The notes beneath the pieces were generated by a model. That model did no database searches and had not been told where the DNA came from. It saw nothing but the letters and a program-made list of their open reading frames with translations. Source: Lachnospiraceae bacterium UBA3692 (lineage in GTDB: Bacteria > Bacillota > Clostridia > Lachnospirales > Lachnospiraceae). From it: DNA of 52,127 nt. The position numbers and the translations under genes are program-made. Positions 16,154-25,149 of the stretch are shown in pieces (the first letter of the stretch is position 1; each line of letters begins with the position of its first letter). The stretch is from the NCBI GenBank assembly GCA_002372815.1, contig DFIR01000036.1:1-52127 (forward strand). Reading direction: 5' to 3'.

Positions 16154-16807
16154 TCAGAGGAGCAGCTCCTGCAGCTCCTCCACCGTGCGGGCGATCGCAG
16201 GGGCACCGGCAGTTTCCAGTTCCTCGCGCGATCCGTAGCCGTACTGGACCGCGACACAGTCCACACCTGCCTGCGAGGCGCCGATGACATCGTGCGCCTT
16301 GTCACCCACCATGATCACATGCTCCGGATGCCCGCTTCTGCCGAGCTGCCGGAGCGCTTCTTCAATTACGTCCTTCTTGGCGGTGCGCGTCTCGTCCATT
16401 GTCGCCCCGACGATCACGGAGAAGAAGGGCGTGATCTCAAAGTAGTCGAGGACCGTCCGCACAAAAGGCTCCGGCTTCGAAGACGCGACCGCGAGCATGT
16501 GTCCTGCCTCCTGCAGGCACGTCAGCATCTCCCGGATCCCGGGATACAGCGCGTTCTCGTAGATCCCGATCGTGCGGAACCGCTCGCGGTAGAGCCCGAC
16601 CGCCCTGACGGATTCTTCTCTCGTGAGGCCGTAGTAGTGCGAGAAGGCGTCGAGGAGCGGCGGTCCGATGAAGACCCGCAGCTTGTCAAGGTCCGGCTCC
16701 TCGATCCCGAAGCCGCGCAGGGCATACTGCACGCTTTTTGTAATACCTTCGCCGGACTCCGTCAGTGTGCCGTCCAGGTCGAAGAGGATGATTTTCTGTT
16801 CTTTCAT
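16154..16807 (-). CDS. HAD-IA phosphatase, phosphoglycolate phosphatase-like
   Basis: A 217-residue HAD hydrolase with all motifs: FDLDGTLTESGEGI (Asp9 and Asp11), AVASSKPEPFV, the lysine in ETRTAKKDV and MVGDKAHDVIGA. The helical cap places it in the Gph/PpaX group (phosphoglycolate or pyrophosphate phosphatase). I start at 16807 because GGAGG precedes that ATG; an earlier in-frame ATG adds 11 residues without a ribosome site. It is transcribed towards the FUSC-HAD gene. Confidence 0.9.
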   Translation of the reverse strand: MKEQKIILFDLDGTLTESGEGITKSVQYALRGFGIEEPDLDKLRVFIGPPLLDAFSHYYGLTREESVRAVGLYRERFRTIGIYENALYPGIREMLTCLQEAGHMLAVASSKPEPFVRTVLDYFEITPFFSVIVGATMDETRTAKKDVIEEALRQLGRSGHPEHVIMVGDKAHDVIGASQAGVDCVAVQYGYGSREELETAGAPAIARTVEELQELLL

Positions 16808-16921
16808 AGTGCCTCCGTGAATCAGCAGAAGTTTCTGCAACGATTATAAAGGCGGGGCGGTCGGTTTGGCAACGGAAGTATCGCGCGCGGGACAGCGGCG
16901 CCTCACAGAAGGAGACGAAGG

Positions 16922-19069
16922 ATGGCAGCACCTGATTTCCGGCAGATCAATGACATGATCCGCGGCATGGAGGACATGGCCGCGGCTTTTGAGAGGATCT
17001 TCGCGGACGGACAGGTCCGGGAAGAGCAGGTCCGCGCGAAGTGCGCGGAGCAGGTGCGGGAGCAGGCAGCGGAGGCCCTGGCGCAGATCCCGACCGCAGA
17101 GCTCCGGGAGGCGCGCGCCGGGATCCGCACGGCGGCTCTGGAGCAGGCCGGCTTCCTGAATCTCTGCGATCTCTACAGGGCCCCCGACTGGAAACTGGGC
17201 ATGACGGAGGGGATCGGGGATAAGCAGATCACCTCCATCCGCATGATCCTGGAGGAATTCGTGCAGAGACTGTCGGCCCGCGAGCGGATCCGCCTCACGG
17301 CAGAGACGGAGAGAGGCCGGGAACTGGTCCTGGAGCTCGCCCGCTGCCGGGCTGTGCGGGAGATCTGCAAGGACGCGCAGCAGCTCCGCGAAGATCTCCC
17401 CGGCAGGATCGCGGTCCTGTCGGAAGCAGTGGAACTGCGAGGCCGGCTGCGGTGGATCTTCTCCCGGAGGGAGACGAAGGAGCGGACACTGGCCGCCGTC
17501 GAAGCACTCGCGGCACTCCGGGAGAGCCTGGAGTACAGACGCGCCGTGCGGTTCGTGAAGCTCCACGAAGAAGTACGGAACATGCCGGCAGACGCCGCGG
17601 AGGAGGACTTCCGCAGGAACAGCGCCGCCTATTACGCCCTTCTGGAGCAGCTGACCGGTGTGACGGCCCCGCAGGAGATGATCTACAGCAGCGTGCCGGC
17701 GCAGCTGGCTGCGCAGATCGACGCGGCGCCGCTGGTGCTGGACAGCTTCCACGGGGATCTGCGCGCTTACCAGGCTTTCGGGGCGCGCTACATCCTTACG
17801 CAGAAGCGCGTGCTGCTGGGCGACGAGATGGGCCTCGGGAAGACGATCCAGGCCATCGCCGCCATGTCGCACCTGTATTCGGAGGATCCCGGCCGCCACT
17901 TCCTCATCGTCTGCCCGGCATCGGTCATGATCAACTGGTGCCGCGAGATCGTGCATTTCAGCGAGATCGTGCCGCATCTCCTGCACGGTACCGGCCTGGA
18001 GAAAGCCCTCGCCGACTGGCAGGCCGTGGGCGGCGCCGCCGTCACCAATTACGAGAGCCTGGGGAGGGTCGTCGGCAAGGTCGACGGCAAGATGACGCTC
18101 GCGATGCTGGTGATCGATGAGGCCCACTATATCAAGAACCCGGAGGCCGTCCGGACGAAGAGGATCCACACCCTGGAAGAGGAGTCGGAGCGGATCCTGA
18201 TGATGACCGGCACGCCGCTGGAGAACCGCGTGGACGAGATGTGCGAGCTGATCGGGTTCGTGCGGCCGGACATGGTCCCGGAGATCCGGACGAACGCCGG
18301 CATGCGCCACGTCCCCGCCTTCCGGGAACTCCTGGCGCCGGTCTACCTGCGCCGGCGGCGCGACCAGGTGCTCTCGGAACTGCCGCCGGTCACGGAGGAG
18401 CAGGAGTGGTGCGCACTGACCCGGCAGGACCTGGAGTTCTATGCGATTGAGGCGGTCGGGAAGAACTTCACCGGCATGCGCAGGGTCTCTTTCCTGCAGG
18501 AGGACCTGGGCACGTCCTCCAAGGCGGCGCGCCTCCTGGAACTGTGCGGGGCGGCCGTCGACGAGGGCAGGAAGGTCGTGATCTACTCCTGGTTCCGGGA
18601 GACCATCCGGAAGGTCCGGGAGATGCTGGAAGTCCGCCTCCCCCTCAGCGGCGAGATCACCGGCAGCACGCCGGCACAGGACCGGCAGGGGATCATCGAC
18701 CGGTTCTCCGGTGCTCCGGGCGGAGGGATCCTTCTCTGCCAGGTCCAGGCAGGAGGCACCGGCCTCAACATGCAGGCCGCCAGCGTGGTCATCTTCTGCG
18801 AGCCGCAGATCAAGCCTTCCCTGACCCGGCAGGCCGTCTCCCGCGTCTTCCGCATGGGGCAGATCCGGAACGTCCTCGTCTACCATCTGCTCTGCGAGAA
18901 CACCGTGGACGAGGCGGTCATGCAGCTCCTCGCGCGCAAGCAGGCCGAGTTCGACCTGTTCGCCGACGAATCGACGATGGCGGACGCGGCGGACAATCTG
19001 GCGGACCGCGAGTGGATCCGCCGGGTGGTCGAGGAGGAGCGCCGGAAATATCTGCCGACGGTCGTCTGA
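16922..19069 (+). CDS. SNF2-family helicase/ATPase
   Basis: A 715-residue protein of the SNF2 group of superfamily 2. Motif I GDEMGLGKT is near 300, motif II DEAH near 400, motif III MTGTP near 425, motif V QAGGTGLNMQAA near 612 and motif VI RQAVSRVFRMGQ near 638. The N-terminal 280 residues are mostly helical and include a helix-hairpin-helix-like GIGDKQITSIR near 98. It is probably a DNA translocase acting on DNA-protein complexes. No nuclease, methylase or phospholipase neighbour suggests a defence island. AAGGAG precedes the ATG. Confidence 0.9.
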   Translation: MAAPDFRQINDMIRGMEDMAAAFERIFADGQVREEQVRAKCAEQVREQAAEALAQIPTAELREARAGIRTAALEQAGFLNLCDLYRAPDWKLGMTEGIGDKQITSIRMILEEFVQRLSARERIRLTAETERGRELVLELARCRAVREICKDAQQLREDLPGRIAVLSEAVELRGRLRWIFSRRETKERTLAAVEALAALRESLEYRRAVRFVKLHEEVRNMPADAAEEDFRRNSAAYYALLEQLTGVTAPQEMIYSSVPAQLAAQIDAAPLVLDSFHGDLRAYQAFGARYILTQKRVLLGDEMGLGKTIQAIAAMSHLYSEDPGRHFLIVCPASVMINWCREIVHFSEIVPHLLHGTGLEKALADWQAVGGAAVTNYESLGRVVGKVDGKMTLAMLVIDEAHYIKNPEAVRTKRIHTLEEESERILMMTGTPLENRVDEMCELIGFVRPDMVPEIRTNAGMRHVPAFRELLAPVYLRRRRDQVLSELPPVTEEQEWCALTRQDLEFYAIEAVGKNFTGMRRVSFLQEDLGTSSKAARLLELCGAAVDEGRKVVIYSWFRETIRKVREMLEVRLPLSGEITGSTPAQDRQGIIDRFSGAPGGGILLCQVQAGGTGLNMQAASVVIFCEPQIKPSLTRQAVSRVFRMGQIRNVLVYHLLCENTVDEAVMQLLARKQAEFDLFADESTMADAADNLADREWIRRVVEEERRKYLPTVV

Positions 19070-19159
19070 CCCGCCGGACCATCTGCGCAGGACCGGGGAA
19101 GTGTGATATGATATGGATGAAAATGACGCAGTCCCACAGATACACGAGAGGATATCACT

Positions 19160-20419
19160 ATGGAAGAAGAGAAGCTGAATCAGGAGGCGATGCCGGAGAC
19201 CGCCGCGGAGCAGCCCATGGAGGCGCCTGCAGAGACACCCGCAGAAGCGCCCGCGGAGGCACCTGCAGAGCCTGCCGCTGAGACGCCGGCAGAGGCGCCC
19301 GCAGAACCTGCCGCAGAGGCACCCGCGGAAACAACTGCGGAAACACCTGCGGAACCCGCCGCGGAGGCACCCGCGGAACCACGGAAACCCGGCCTGCTGA
19401 GGGACTGCCGCAGCTGGACGGATATTATCCCGATCGCGGTGATTCTTTCCGTCGGCCTGATGGTCCTGGGAGAGCTCGCAACGGGGATCCTGTACGGCGT
19501 CACGCCGGTCCGGGACTGGTTTGCGTCCATCGCGCCGGACGAAGGGTCGGCGCTGTTCCTGGCGCAGTACTTCGATTTCATCGGCATCTGGATCGCGTTC
19601 ATCGTGATCATCACCATCTTCCGGACCAACTGGCCCATGTGGAAGGCATTCTTCTACAACGGGCACGGCAACAACCTGCGCGCGATCCTCATAGGAATCC
19701 TGCTGGGCGGCGGCATGAACGGCTTCTGCATCCTCATGTCCGTGCTCTCGGGGGATATCCGGCTGCGCTTTAATGAGTTCAACCCGACCCTGTTCTTCGC
19801 GTTCCTGCTGAGCGTGATGATCCAGTCCGGCGCGGAGGAGATCGCCGACCGCTGCTATCTGTACCAGAAGCTCCGCAGGAGATACCGCTGGCCGGCGGTT
19901 GCCATCCTGGTCAATTCGGTGGTATTCTCGGCACTGCATTACTTCAACCCGGACGTCACCTGGCTCGGTCTGCTGCAGGTGTTCGAGATCGGCGTGCTCT
20001 TCTCGCTGATCATCTATTTCTACGACAGCCTCTGGACCGTGATCTGGGCCCACACCGCCTGGAACTTCTCGCAGAGCATCGTCTTCGGCCTCCCGAACAG
20101 CGGCATCGTGTCCGCCTACTCCGTCTTCAAGCTGGATGCGGCCTCCGCCCGCAACGGATTCTTCTACAACACCGGCTTCGGCGTGGAAGGCAGCGTCGGC
20201 GCCAATGTGATCATCGGCGTGATGATCCTGATCGTGCTGATCAGCGGGCTGGTCCGCAGGCGCGGCGAGAGAGCGGATATCTGGCAGAAGATGGAGGCGG
20301 CCGGCAGAGTGCGGACGACCGGACAGAAGGTCCTGAACGTGCTGGGCTGGATCCTGATGGTGGTCTTTGCGGTGGCACTGGGATACCTGTACCGCAACTA
20401 CGGTGTATCGCCGTACTGA
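19160..20419 (+). CDS. CPBP-family membrane protease with Pro-Ala-Glu repeat N-tail
   Basis: 419 residues. Residues 20-75 are a tail of about fourteen imperfect PAE(A/T) and PAEP repeats, encoded by a GC-rich tandem repeat (about 19215-19385). After that come about eight helices with the CPBP (Abi/CAAX protease) motifs: EEIADRCYLYQKL (the EExxxR motif), FSALHYFNP and HTAWNF. The family are intramembrane proteases, some of them handling bacteriocin immunity or prenylated proteins; the substrate here is unknown. TGATATGAT at 19104-19112 could be an extended -10. The tail length is likely variable between strains. Confidence 0.88.
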   Translation: MEEEKLNQEAMPETAAEQPMEAPAETPAEAPAEAPAEPAAETPAEAPAEPAAEAPAETTAETPAEPAAEAPAEPRKPGLLRDCRSWTDIIPIAVILSVGLMVLGELATGILYGVTPVRDWFASIAPDEGSALFLAQYFDFIGIWIAFIVIITIFRTNWPMWKAFFYNGHGNNLRAILIGILLGGGMNGFCILMSVLSGDIRLRFNEFNPTLFFAFLLSVMIQSGAEEIADRCYLYQKLRRRYRWPAVAILVNSVVFSALHYFNPDVTWLGLLQVFEIGVLFSLIIYFYDSLWTVIWAHTAWNFSQSIVFGLPNSGIVSAYSVFKLDAASARNGFFYNTGFGVEGSVGANVIIGVMILIVLISGLVRRRGERADIWQKMEAAGRVRTTGQKVLNVLGWILMVVFAVALGYLYRNYGVSPY

Positions 20420-20452
20420 ACATAATGACCTGAGACAGAATTCGGAGCAGTA

Positions 20453-21394
20453 ATGGCAGATTTTTTTCACGCAGTTTCCGCGGTATTCCTGATCTTCAGC
20501 ATGATGCTGGTCGGCTTCGGACTGGGGAAGATCGGGTGGCTCACTTCCTCGGAGAAGAGGTTCCTGAGCCGCTTTGTGGTGAATGTCGCGGTCCCTATGA
20601 ACTGTATCACCGGTGTACTGAATAACCTGGAGCGGGAGGACCTGCGCAGCGCAGGGCGCATGCTGGCGGTCCCGCTCGTCTGCACGCTCGTGCTGCTGGC
20701 GGTCAGCGGCGTCATAGCCCGCCTGCTGAGGCTGCCGCGGGAGAGAAGAGGCGTCTTCGTGGCGATGTCCTTCCTTCCCAACTCCCTGTTCATAGGGGTC
20801 CCCATGAGCACCCAGCTGTTCGGGGAGATCAGCGTGCCGTTTGTCATGCTCTATTACATGGTGTGCACGGTCTTCACACAGACGGTGCTGGTGCTTCTTG
20901 TGGAGAAGGCAGGTTCAAAGGAAGCCGCGGCGATCACCCCGGCGGGACTCCTCCGGGACCTCTTCACCAAGCCGCCGGTCCTGGGCGTCCTGACTGCGTT
21001 CGCCTGCCTGCTGCTGGGGATCCGGCCGCCGGAGCTCTTCATGAGCTTCGCGAAATATATGAGCGGCACGGTCACGCCGCTGGCGCTCATGTACTGCGGA
21101 TTCATCGTCTATGAACTGGGCCTGTCCGGCATCCGTCTGGAGAGAGGGCTGCCGGCGATGCTGGTCCTGCGGCTGGTCCTGAGCCCGGCACTCTGCGCAG
21201 GGCTGTGCGCGCTCCTCGGCGTGACCGGCCTCGCCTCGCAGGTCTTCATCATCGAGGCGGCGCTGCCGGTGGTCAGCCAGGTGCCCGTGCTCGCAGGCGC
21301 GTACGGCGCGGACGAGCGGTACGCGGCGGTCGGGTTCTGTCTGTCGATGCTGGGCGTTTTCATCACGATTCCCGTGATCATGATGCTGATTTGA
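20453..21394 (+). CDS. AEC family transporter (auxin efflux carrier-like)
   Basis: A 313-residue membrane protein with ten predicted helices in the 5+5 layout of the AEC family. Typical pieces are GKIGWLTSSEKRFLSRFVVNVAVP (about 25-48, shown in part), FLPNSLFIGVP near 108 and a late PVVSQVPVLAGAYGAD. Bacterial relatives carry malate, malonate and similar organic acids. The cargo here is unknown. It starts 33 bp after the protease gene with a modest GGAG site. Confidence 0.88.
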   Translation: MADFFHAVSAVFLIFSMMLVGFGLGKIGWLTSSEKRFLSRFVVNVAVPMNCITGVLNNLEREDLRSAGRMLAVPLVCTLVLLAVSGVIARLLRLPRERRGVFVAMSFLPNSLFIGVPMSTQLFGEISVPFVMLYYMVCTVFTQTVLVLLVEKAGSKEAAAITPAGLLRDLFTKPPVLGVLTAFACLLLGIRPPELFMSFAKYMSGTVTPLALMYCGFIVYELGLSGIRLERGLPAMLVLRLVLSPALCAGLCALLGVTGLASQVFIIEAALPVVSQVPVLAGAYGADERYAAVGFCLSMLGVFITIPVIMMLI

Positions 21395-21434
21395 AGCACG
21401 TCGGTGTAATGAATATATACTGAGAGGGGGACAA

Positions 21435-21767
21435 CTGAAGATCAGAGGTCCGCAGCTGAAGTATTTCGCGGCGGTGATGGCGGTCATCGCCATCGTCGCA
21501 GGTATCTGGATGACCTTCTTCCAGTCGAGAGGGTTTGTGAAGACAACGGCGACGATCGTGTCCGTCGTGGAGCAGGAGGACGCGGAGGCCCACGGTAAGC
21601 TCGGCAATCTTGTGCCGGCGACAGGATTCTACCGCATCCGCACGAGGGAGACGGATCTGTCGCTTCTCTTCGTGGCGCTCCTGGCGCTCGCGAGGACGAA
21701 TGCCGCCGACGGAGAAGGCGGAAGCTACGGGCTGTTCTTCCCCAAGAAGGATGAGAAGGACTCGTGA
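21435..21767 (+). CDS. Small membrane protein, probable non-ATG start
   Basis: About 110 residues if it starts at CTG 21435, which lies four bases after AGGGGG; otherwise 97 residues from GTG 21474, which has no ribosome site. One membrane helix (MAVIAIVAGIWMTFF), then KTTATIVSVVEQED, which resembles the start of DUF3592-type domains. A hydrophobic patch LSLLFVALLALA and a charged tail follow. It lies 40 bp after the AEC gene and 36 bp before the hydrolase gene. I do not recognise a function, and the product may be a truncated DUF3592-like protein. Confidence 0.55.
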   Translation: MKIRGPQLKYFAAVMAVIAIVAGIWMTFFQSRGFVKTTATIVSVVEQEDAEAHGKLGNLVPATGFYRIRTRETDLSLLFVALLALARTNAADGEGGSYGLFFPKKDEKDS

Positions 21768-21803
21768 CGGCAGCCCTGTAAGAGGAATGGAAAGGAATCA
21801 GAG

Positions 21804-22568
21804 ATGGCAGTACAGTTCATGCGGACCGGACAGCAGGGCGTCCTGCTGTGGGACACGGAGACAGGCGTCAAGGTCGGGATCGATCTCTTCTTAACGGAGC
21901 GGGAGGACCGCCGCGTGCAGAACGTGGTGTCCGCGGAGGACCTGGGGGACGTCATGTGTCTTCTGGGGACGCATGACCACTCGGACCACATCGACAGAGA
22001 GGCCTGGAAGGAGATCGCGCAGCGGCACCCGCAGACTGGCTTTGTGGCGCCGGCCTATTTCGAGCGCCGGCTGCCGGACGAACTCGGGATCGGAAGGGAC
22101 CGCTTCCTGTTCATGAATGACGGGATGCGCATGGAGCTCGGCCCGCTCACGATCGAGGCCGTTCCCGCCGCGCACGAGTTCCTGCAGCGCCGGTGGGACG
22201 GCTGCTACCCGTATCTCATGTACATCCTGACGCTCTCCGGCGTCCGGATCTGCCACATGGGGGACACGTGCCTCTATGAGGGCATCTACCAGAAACTGCG
22301 GGAGAAGGGCCCCTTCGACGTGCTGTTCGCGCCCATCAACGGCCGCGACGCCGCGCGCCTGCAGCGGGGCTGCATCGGCAACATGACCTACCAGGAGGCG
22401 GCGGACCTGACCGGCACGCTGCGCCCGGGCTTGGTGGTGCCGGGACACTACGATATGTTCGCGGACAACGGGGAGGACCCGGAACTTTTCAGGGCATATA
22501 TGGAGGTCAAATACCCGTGGCAGAAGGTGGAGATCCTGGCGCCCGGACAGGTATATACGATCGCATGA
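21804..22568 (+). CDS. MBL-fold metal hydrolase, UlaG-like
   Basis: A 254-residue metallo-beta-lactamase-fold protein. The metal site HDHSDHID is at 57-64. The other ligands are in AAHEF, HMGDTCLYEG and PGHYDMF. The length and the late PGHYDMF motif are typical of the UlaG group (L-ascorbate-6-phosphate lactonase and relatives). No ascorbate PTS or other ula genes are nearby, so the substrate is open. Its TGA overlaps the next ATG, so translation is coupled. Confidence 0.87.
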   Translation: MAVQFMRTGQQGVLLWDTETGVKVGIDLFLTEREDRRVQNVVSAEDLGDVMCLLGTHDHSDHIDREAWKEIAQRHPQTGFVAPAYFERRLPDELGIGRDRFLFMNDGMRMELGPLTIEAVPAAHEFLQRRWDGCYPYLMYILTLSGVRICHMGDTCLYEGIYQKLREKGPFDVLFAPINGRDAARLQRGCIGNMTYQEAADLTGTLRPGLVVPGHYDMFADNGEDPELFRAYMEVKYPWQKVEILAPGQVYTIA

Positions 22569-23095
22569 AGAAAGAGAAGACGTTCAAACTTTACAATATC
22601 CTGCTGCCGCTGTGGCTGCTGCTGTTCTGGCCTTCCTATCTGTGGCTGATCCTGATCCCGGCCAACTACCTGATCGACCGGCTGATCCTGCGCTGGGGGC
22701 TGGGGGACCTGCCGGACAAGGGGCGGTTCTGCAGGAAGCACACATGGAAGATCTGCATCGCCGGGTTCGTCAGCGACCTGGCCGGCGCGTGCTTCATCTT
22801 TGCGGTCTACATGGCTTCGTCATTAATCTCGGACAATGCCCCGGACGGATCCATCCTCGAGCAGCTGGCCTACGGCGTCGGGTTCAATCCGCTCGCCAAT
22901 GTCTGGGCCTTCCTGACCATCACCCTGGCGGTCGCGATCGCCGGTGTGCTGATCTTCCGGCTGGACCGCCGGATCCTGCGGCGGGCCGGTCTGGAGGACG
23001 CCGCTGCCCGCGGGGCGGCGCTGAAACTGGCGCTCATCACGGCGCCGTATCTATATTTCTTCCCTTCCGAACTTCTGTACCGGGGAGGAATCTGA
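22565..23095 (+). CDS. Membrane protein of unknown function
   Basis: 176 residues with four membrane helices: LYNILLPLWLLLFWPSYLWL, a central ICIAGFVSDLAGACFIFAVYM, AFLTITLAVAIAGVLIF and LALITAPYLYFF. The ATG overlaps the stop of the UlaG-like gene. The length and helix pattern resemble uncharacterised Lachnospiraceae membrane proteins. No motif suggests an activity. Confidence 0.75.
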   Translation: MKKEKTFKLYNILLPLWLLLFWPSYLWLILIPANYLIDRLILRWGLGDLPDKGRFCRKHTWKICIAGFVSDLAGACFIFAVYMASSLISDNAPDGSILEQLAYGVGFNPLANVWAFLTITLAVAIAGVLIFRLDRRILRRAGLEDAAARGAALKLALITAPYLYFFPSELLYRGGI

Positions 23096-23100
23096 CAGCC

Positions 23101-23206
23101 TCACACAGGGTCACACAGGGGACGGTTCTCTGTGTGAATTGCTTCGTGGATGATCATTTTAGCTACAGAAATACTGGCTCACACAGAGAACCGTCCCCTG
23201 TGTGAG
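23101..23206. repeat. Inverted pair of REP-like hairpins (REPIN-like)
   Basis: A forward hairpin TCACACAG...CTGTGTGA (23111-23137, loop GGGACGGTTCT) and a reverse one CTCACACAG...CTGTGTGAG (23178-23206, loop AGAACCGTCCC) are 40 bp apart. An extra TCACACAGGG half lies at 23101-23110, as it does near 8825. The whole pair could fold into one long hairpin. It fills the gap before pepF and ends 20 bp from its start codon, so it may influence pepF expression. Confidence 0.88.
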
Positions 23207-23226
23207 AAAGAAAGGACAAGATCGAT

Positions 23227-25026
23227 ATGCAAGGAAAACTGCCGCTGAGACAGGAAGTGCCGGAGGAGATGACCTGGCGCCTGGAGGACATCTATCCGGA
23301 CGAGAACCTCTGGGAGGAGGAACTGAAAGAGGCCGTCGCGCTCGCCTCCGAAATCCGGAAATATAAGGGACACCTCTCGGAGAGCGCTGAGGGCATGTAC
23401 GCCATGCTGCAGATGTATGACGCGTGCACGCTGAAGCTGGACCGCGTGTACGGCTATGCCTCCATGCGGCAGGACCAGGACACCGGGAACTCCCGCTATC
23501 AGGAGTTTGAACTGAAAGCGCAGAGCGCCTCGGTCAGGATCGGAGAGCAGCTCGCCTTCATCGAGCCCGAGATCCTCGCCATTCCGGACGATGTGATCGC
23601 GCGCTTCTGCGAGGAAGTGCCCGCGCTCAAGGACTACGAGGTCACCCTCCGGGAGATCCTCCGCAGGAAGGACCACACGCTGAGCGGCGAGATGGAACAG
23701 CTGCTCGCGTCGGCCGGCGAGATGGCCCAGACCGCGTCCAACGGCTTCGGGATGCTGTCCAACGCGGACCTGAAATTCCCTGTGGTCAGGGACAGGGACG
23801 GCAATGAGATCCAGATCTCCAACGGCCGGTTCGTCCCGCTGCAGATGTCCCCGGACAGGGAGCTGCGCAGGGAGGTCTTCGAGAAGTATTACACCCGCTA
23901 CAGCGAGTTCAAAAACACCTGGGCCGCCCTGTACGACGGGCAGGTCAAGCAGCAGATCTTCTACGCACGCGCGAGAAAATATCCCTCCACCTTCGCCGCG
24001 GCCGTGGATGAGAACAACGTGGATCCGGCCGTCTGCGACCGGCTGATCGAGAGCGTCCACAGCAAGCTGGACTACATGCACCGCTACGTCGCGCTGCGCC
24101 GGAAGATGCTCGGCGTGGACGAACTGCACATGTATGACGTCTACATGCCGATGGTCGCCGACTACGACAGGAAGTTCACCTATGAGGAGGCGAAGGAGCT
24201 GTCCCTCAAGGCCCTGGCGCCTCTCGGCGAGGAGTACCTCTCCATCGTGAAGAAAGCCTACGAGGAGCGCTGGATCGACGTCCGCGAGAACGAGGGCAAG
24301 CGCTCCGGCGCCTATTCCTCCGGCGTCTACGGCGTGCATCCGTATATGCTGCTCAACTACACGGACACCCTCGACGACGTCTTCACGCTCGTCCACGAGA
24401 TGGGCCACTCCATGCATACCTGGTACTCCGAGCACGCGCAGTCCCACCTGAATTCCCGCTACAGGATCTTCGTGGCGGAGGTCGCGTCCACGACCAACGA
24501 GATCCTGCTGTTAGAGTACCTGCTCGCGAGAGCGGAGGATCCCAGGGAGCGGGCCTACCTGCTCAACCACTACATGGAGAGCTTCAAGGGGACGGTCTAC
24601 CGCCAGACCATGTTCGAGGAGTTCGAGCGCAAGTCCAATGCCATGGCTGAGGCGGGCATTCCTCTGACCGCCGGCGCGCTCTGCGATCTCTATCTGGATC
24701 TGAACCGGCAGTATTTCGGGGAGGAGATGGTGTCCGACCCGCTGATCGCCTATGAGTGGTGCAGGATCCCGCACTTCTACTACAACTTCTACGTCTACCA
24801 GTACGCGACGAGCTTCTCGGCGGCGGTCGCCATCGCGCACCGCATCCTGGAGCAGGGGGAGACGGCGGTGCGGCCGTATCTGGAGTTCTTAAAGAGCGGC
24901 TGCACGCAGGATCCGGTCAGCCTTCTGAAGATCGCCGGCGTGGACCTGTCGACGTCCCGCCCCGTGGACGAGGCGCTGGAAGTGTTCGGAGACGTGATCC
25001 GGCAGATGGAGGAGCTGCAGGCCTGA
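23227..25026 (+). CDS. pepF: Oligoendopeptidase F (M3B)
   Basis: A 599-residue cytoplasmic zinc metallopeptidase, the normal length for PepF. The zinc site HEMGHSMH starts at residue 390, with the third ligand Glu in VAEVASTTNEILLLEY about 28 residues on. Other family stretches are WRLEDIYPDE at the start and RQTMFEEFE near 460. It trims short peptides. Ribosome site AAAGGA. A REP pair lies directly upstream and a strong terminator downstream. Confidence 0.95.
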   Translation: MQGKLPLRQEVPEEMTWRLEDIYPDENLWEEELKEAVALASEIRKYKGHLSESAEGMYAMLQMYDACTLKLDRVYGYASMRQDQDTGNSRYQEFELKAQSASVRIGEQLAFIEPEILAIPDDVIARFCEEVPALKDYEVTLREILRRKDHTLSGEMEQLLASAGEMAQTASNGFGMLSNADLKFPVVRDRDGNEIQISNGRFVPLQMSPDRELRREVFEKYYTRYSEFKNTWAALYDGQVKQQIFYARARKYPSTFAAAVDENNVDPAVCDRLIESVHSKLDYMHRYVALRRKMLGVDELHMYDVYMPMVADYDRKFTYEEAKELSLKALAPLGEEYLSIVKKAYEERWIDVRENEGKRSGAYSSGVYGVHPYMLLNYTDTLDDVFTLVHEMGHSMHTWYSEHAQSHLNSRYRIFVAEVASTTNEILLLEYLLARAEDPRERAYLLNHYMESFKGTVYRQTMFEEFERKSNAMAEAGIPLTAGALCDLYLDLNRQYFGEEMVSDPLIAYEWCRIPHFYYNFYVYQYATSFSAAVAIAHRILEQGETAVRPYLEFLKSGCTQDPVSLLKIAGVDLSTSRPVDEALEVFGDVIRQMEELQA

Positions 25027-25057
25027 GAGCGCGGAAGACAGACCTGATGGACAGGAA

Positions 25058-25110
25058 GAGGCCGGGACGGCCGCACCCTGAACGGTGCGGCGGCCCCGGC
25101 CTCTGTTTTT
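25058..25110 (+). terminator. Terminator after pepF
   Basis: A long GC-rich stem (GAGGCCGGG-CGGCCGCACC with GGTGCGGCGGCCCCGGCCTC, small bulges) is followed by TGTTTTTG. It separates pepF from the convergent WYL gene. Confidence 0.88.
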
Positions 25111-25149
25111 GTTCAATGACAGTGCGAGGGAAGGAAGTTCGATCGCAGC

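Noticed and set aside
16922..19069. SNF2 helicase as part of a phage-defence system
   Set aside because: Its neighbours are a HAD phosphatase and a CPBP protease, with no nuclease, methylase or phospholipase-D partner.
19160..20419. CPBP protease as a bacteriocin immunity gene
   Set aside because: No bacteriocin precursor, ABC exporter or maturation gene is nearby.
16844..20470. Very long minus-strand open frame of about 1200 codons
   Set aside because: It is antisense to three well-supported genes, rich in Arg/His/Asp as expected from reading GC-rich codons backwards, and has no recognisable domain.
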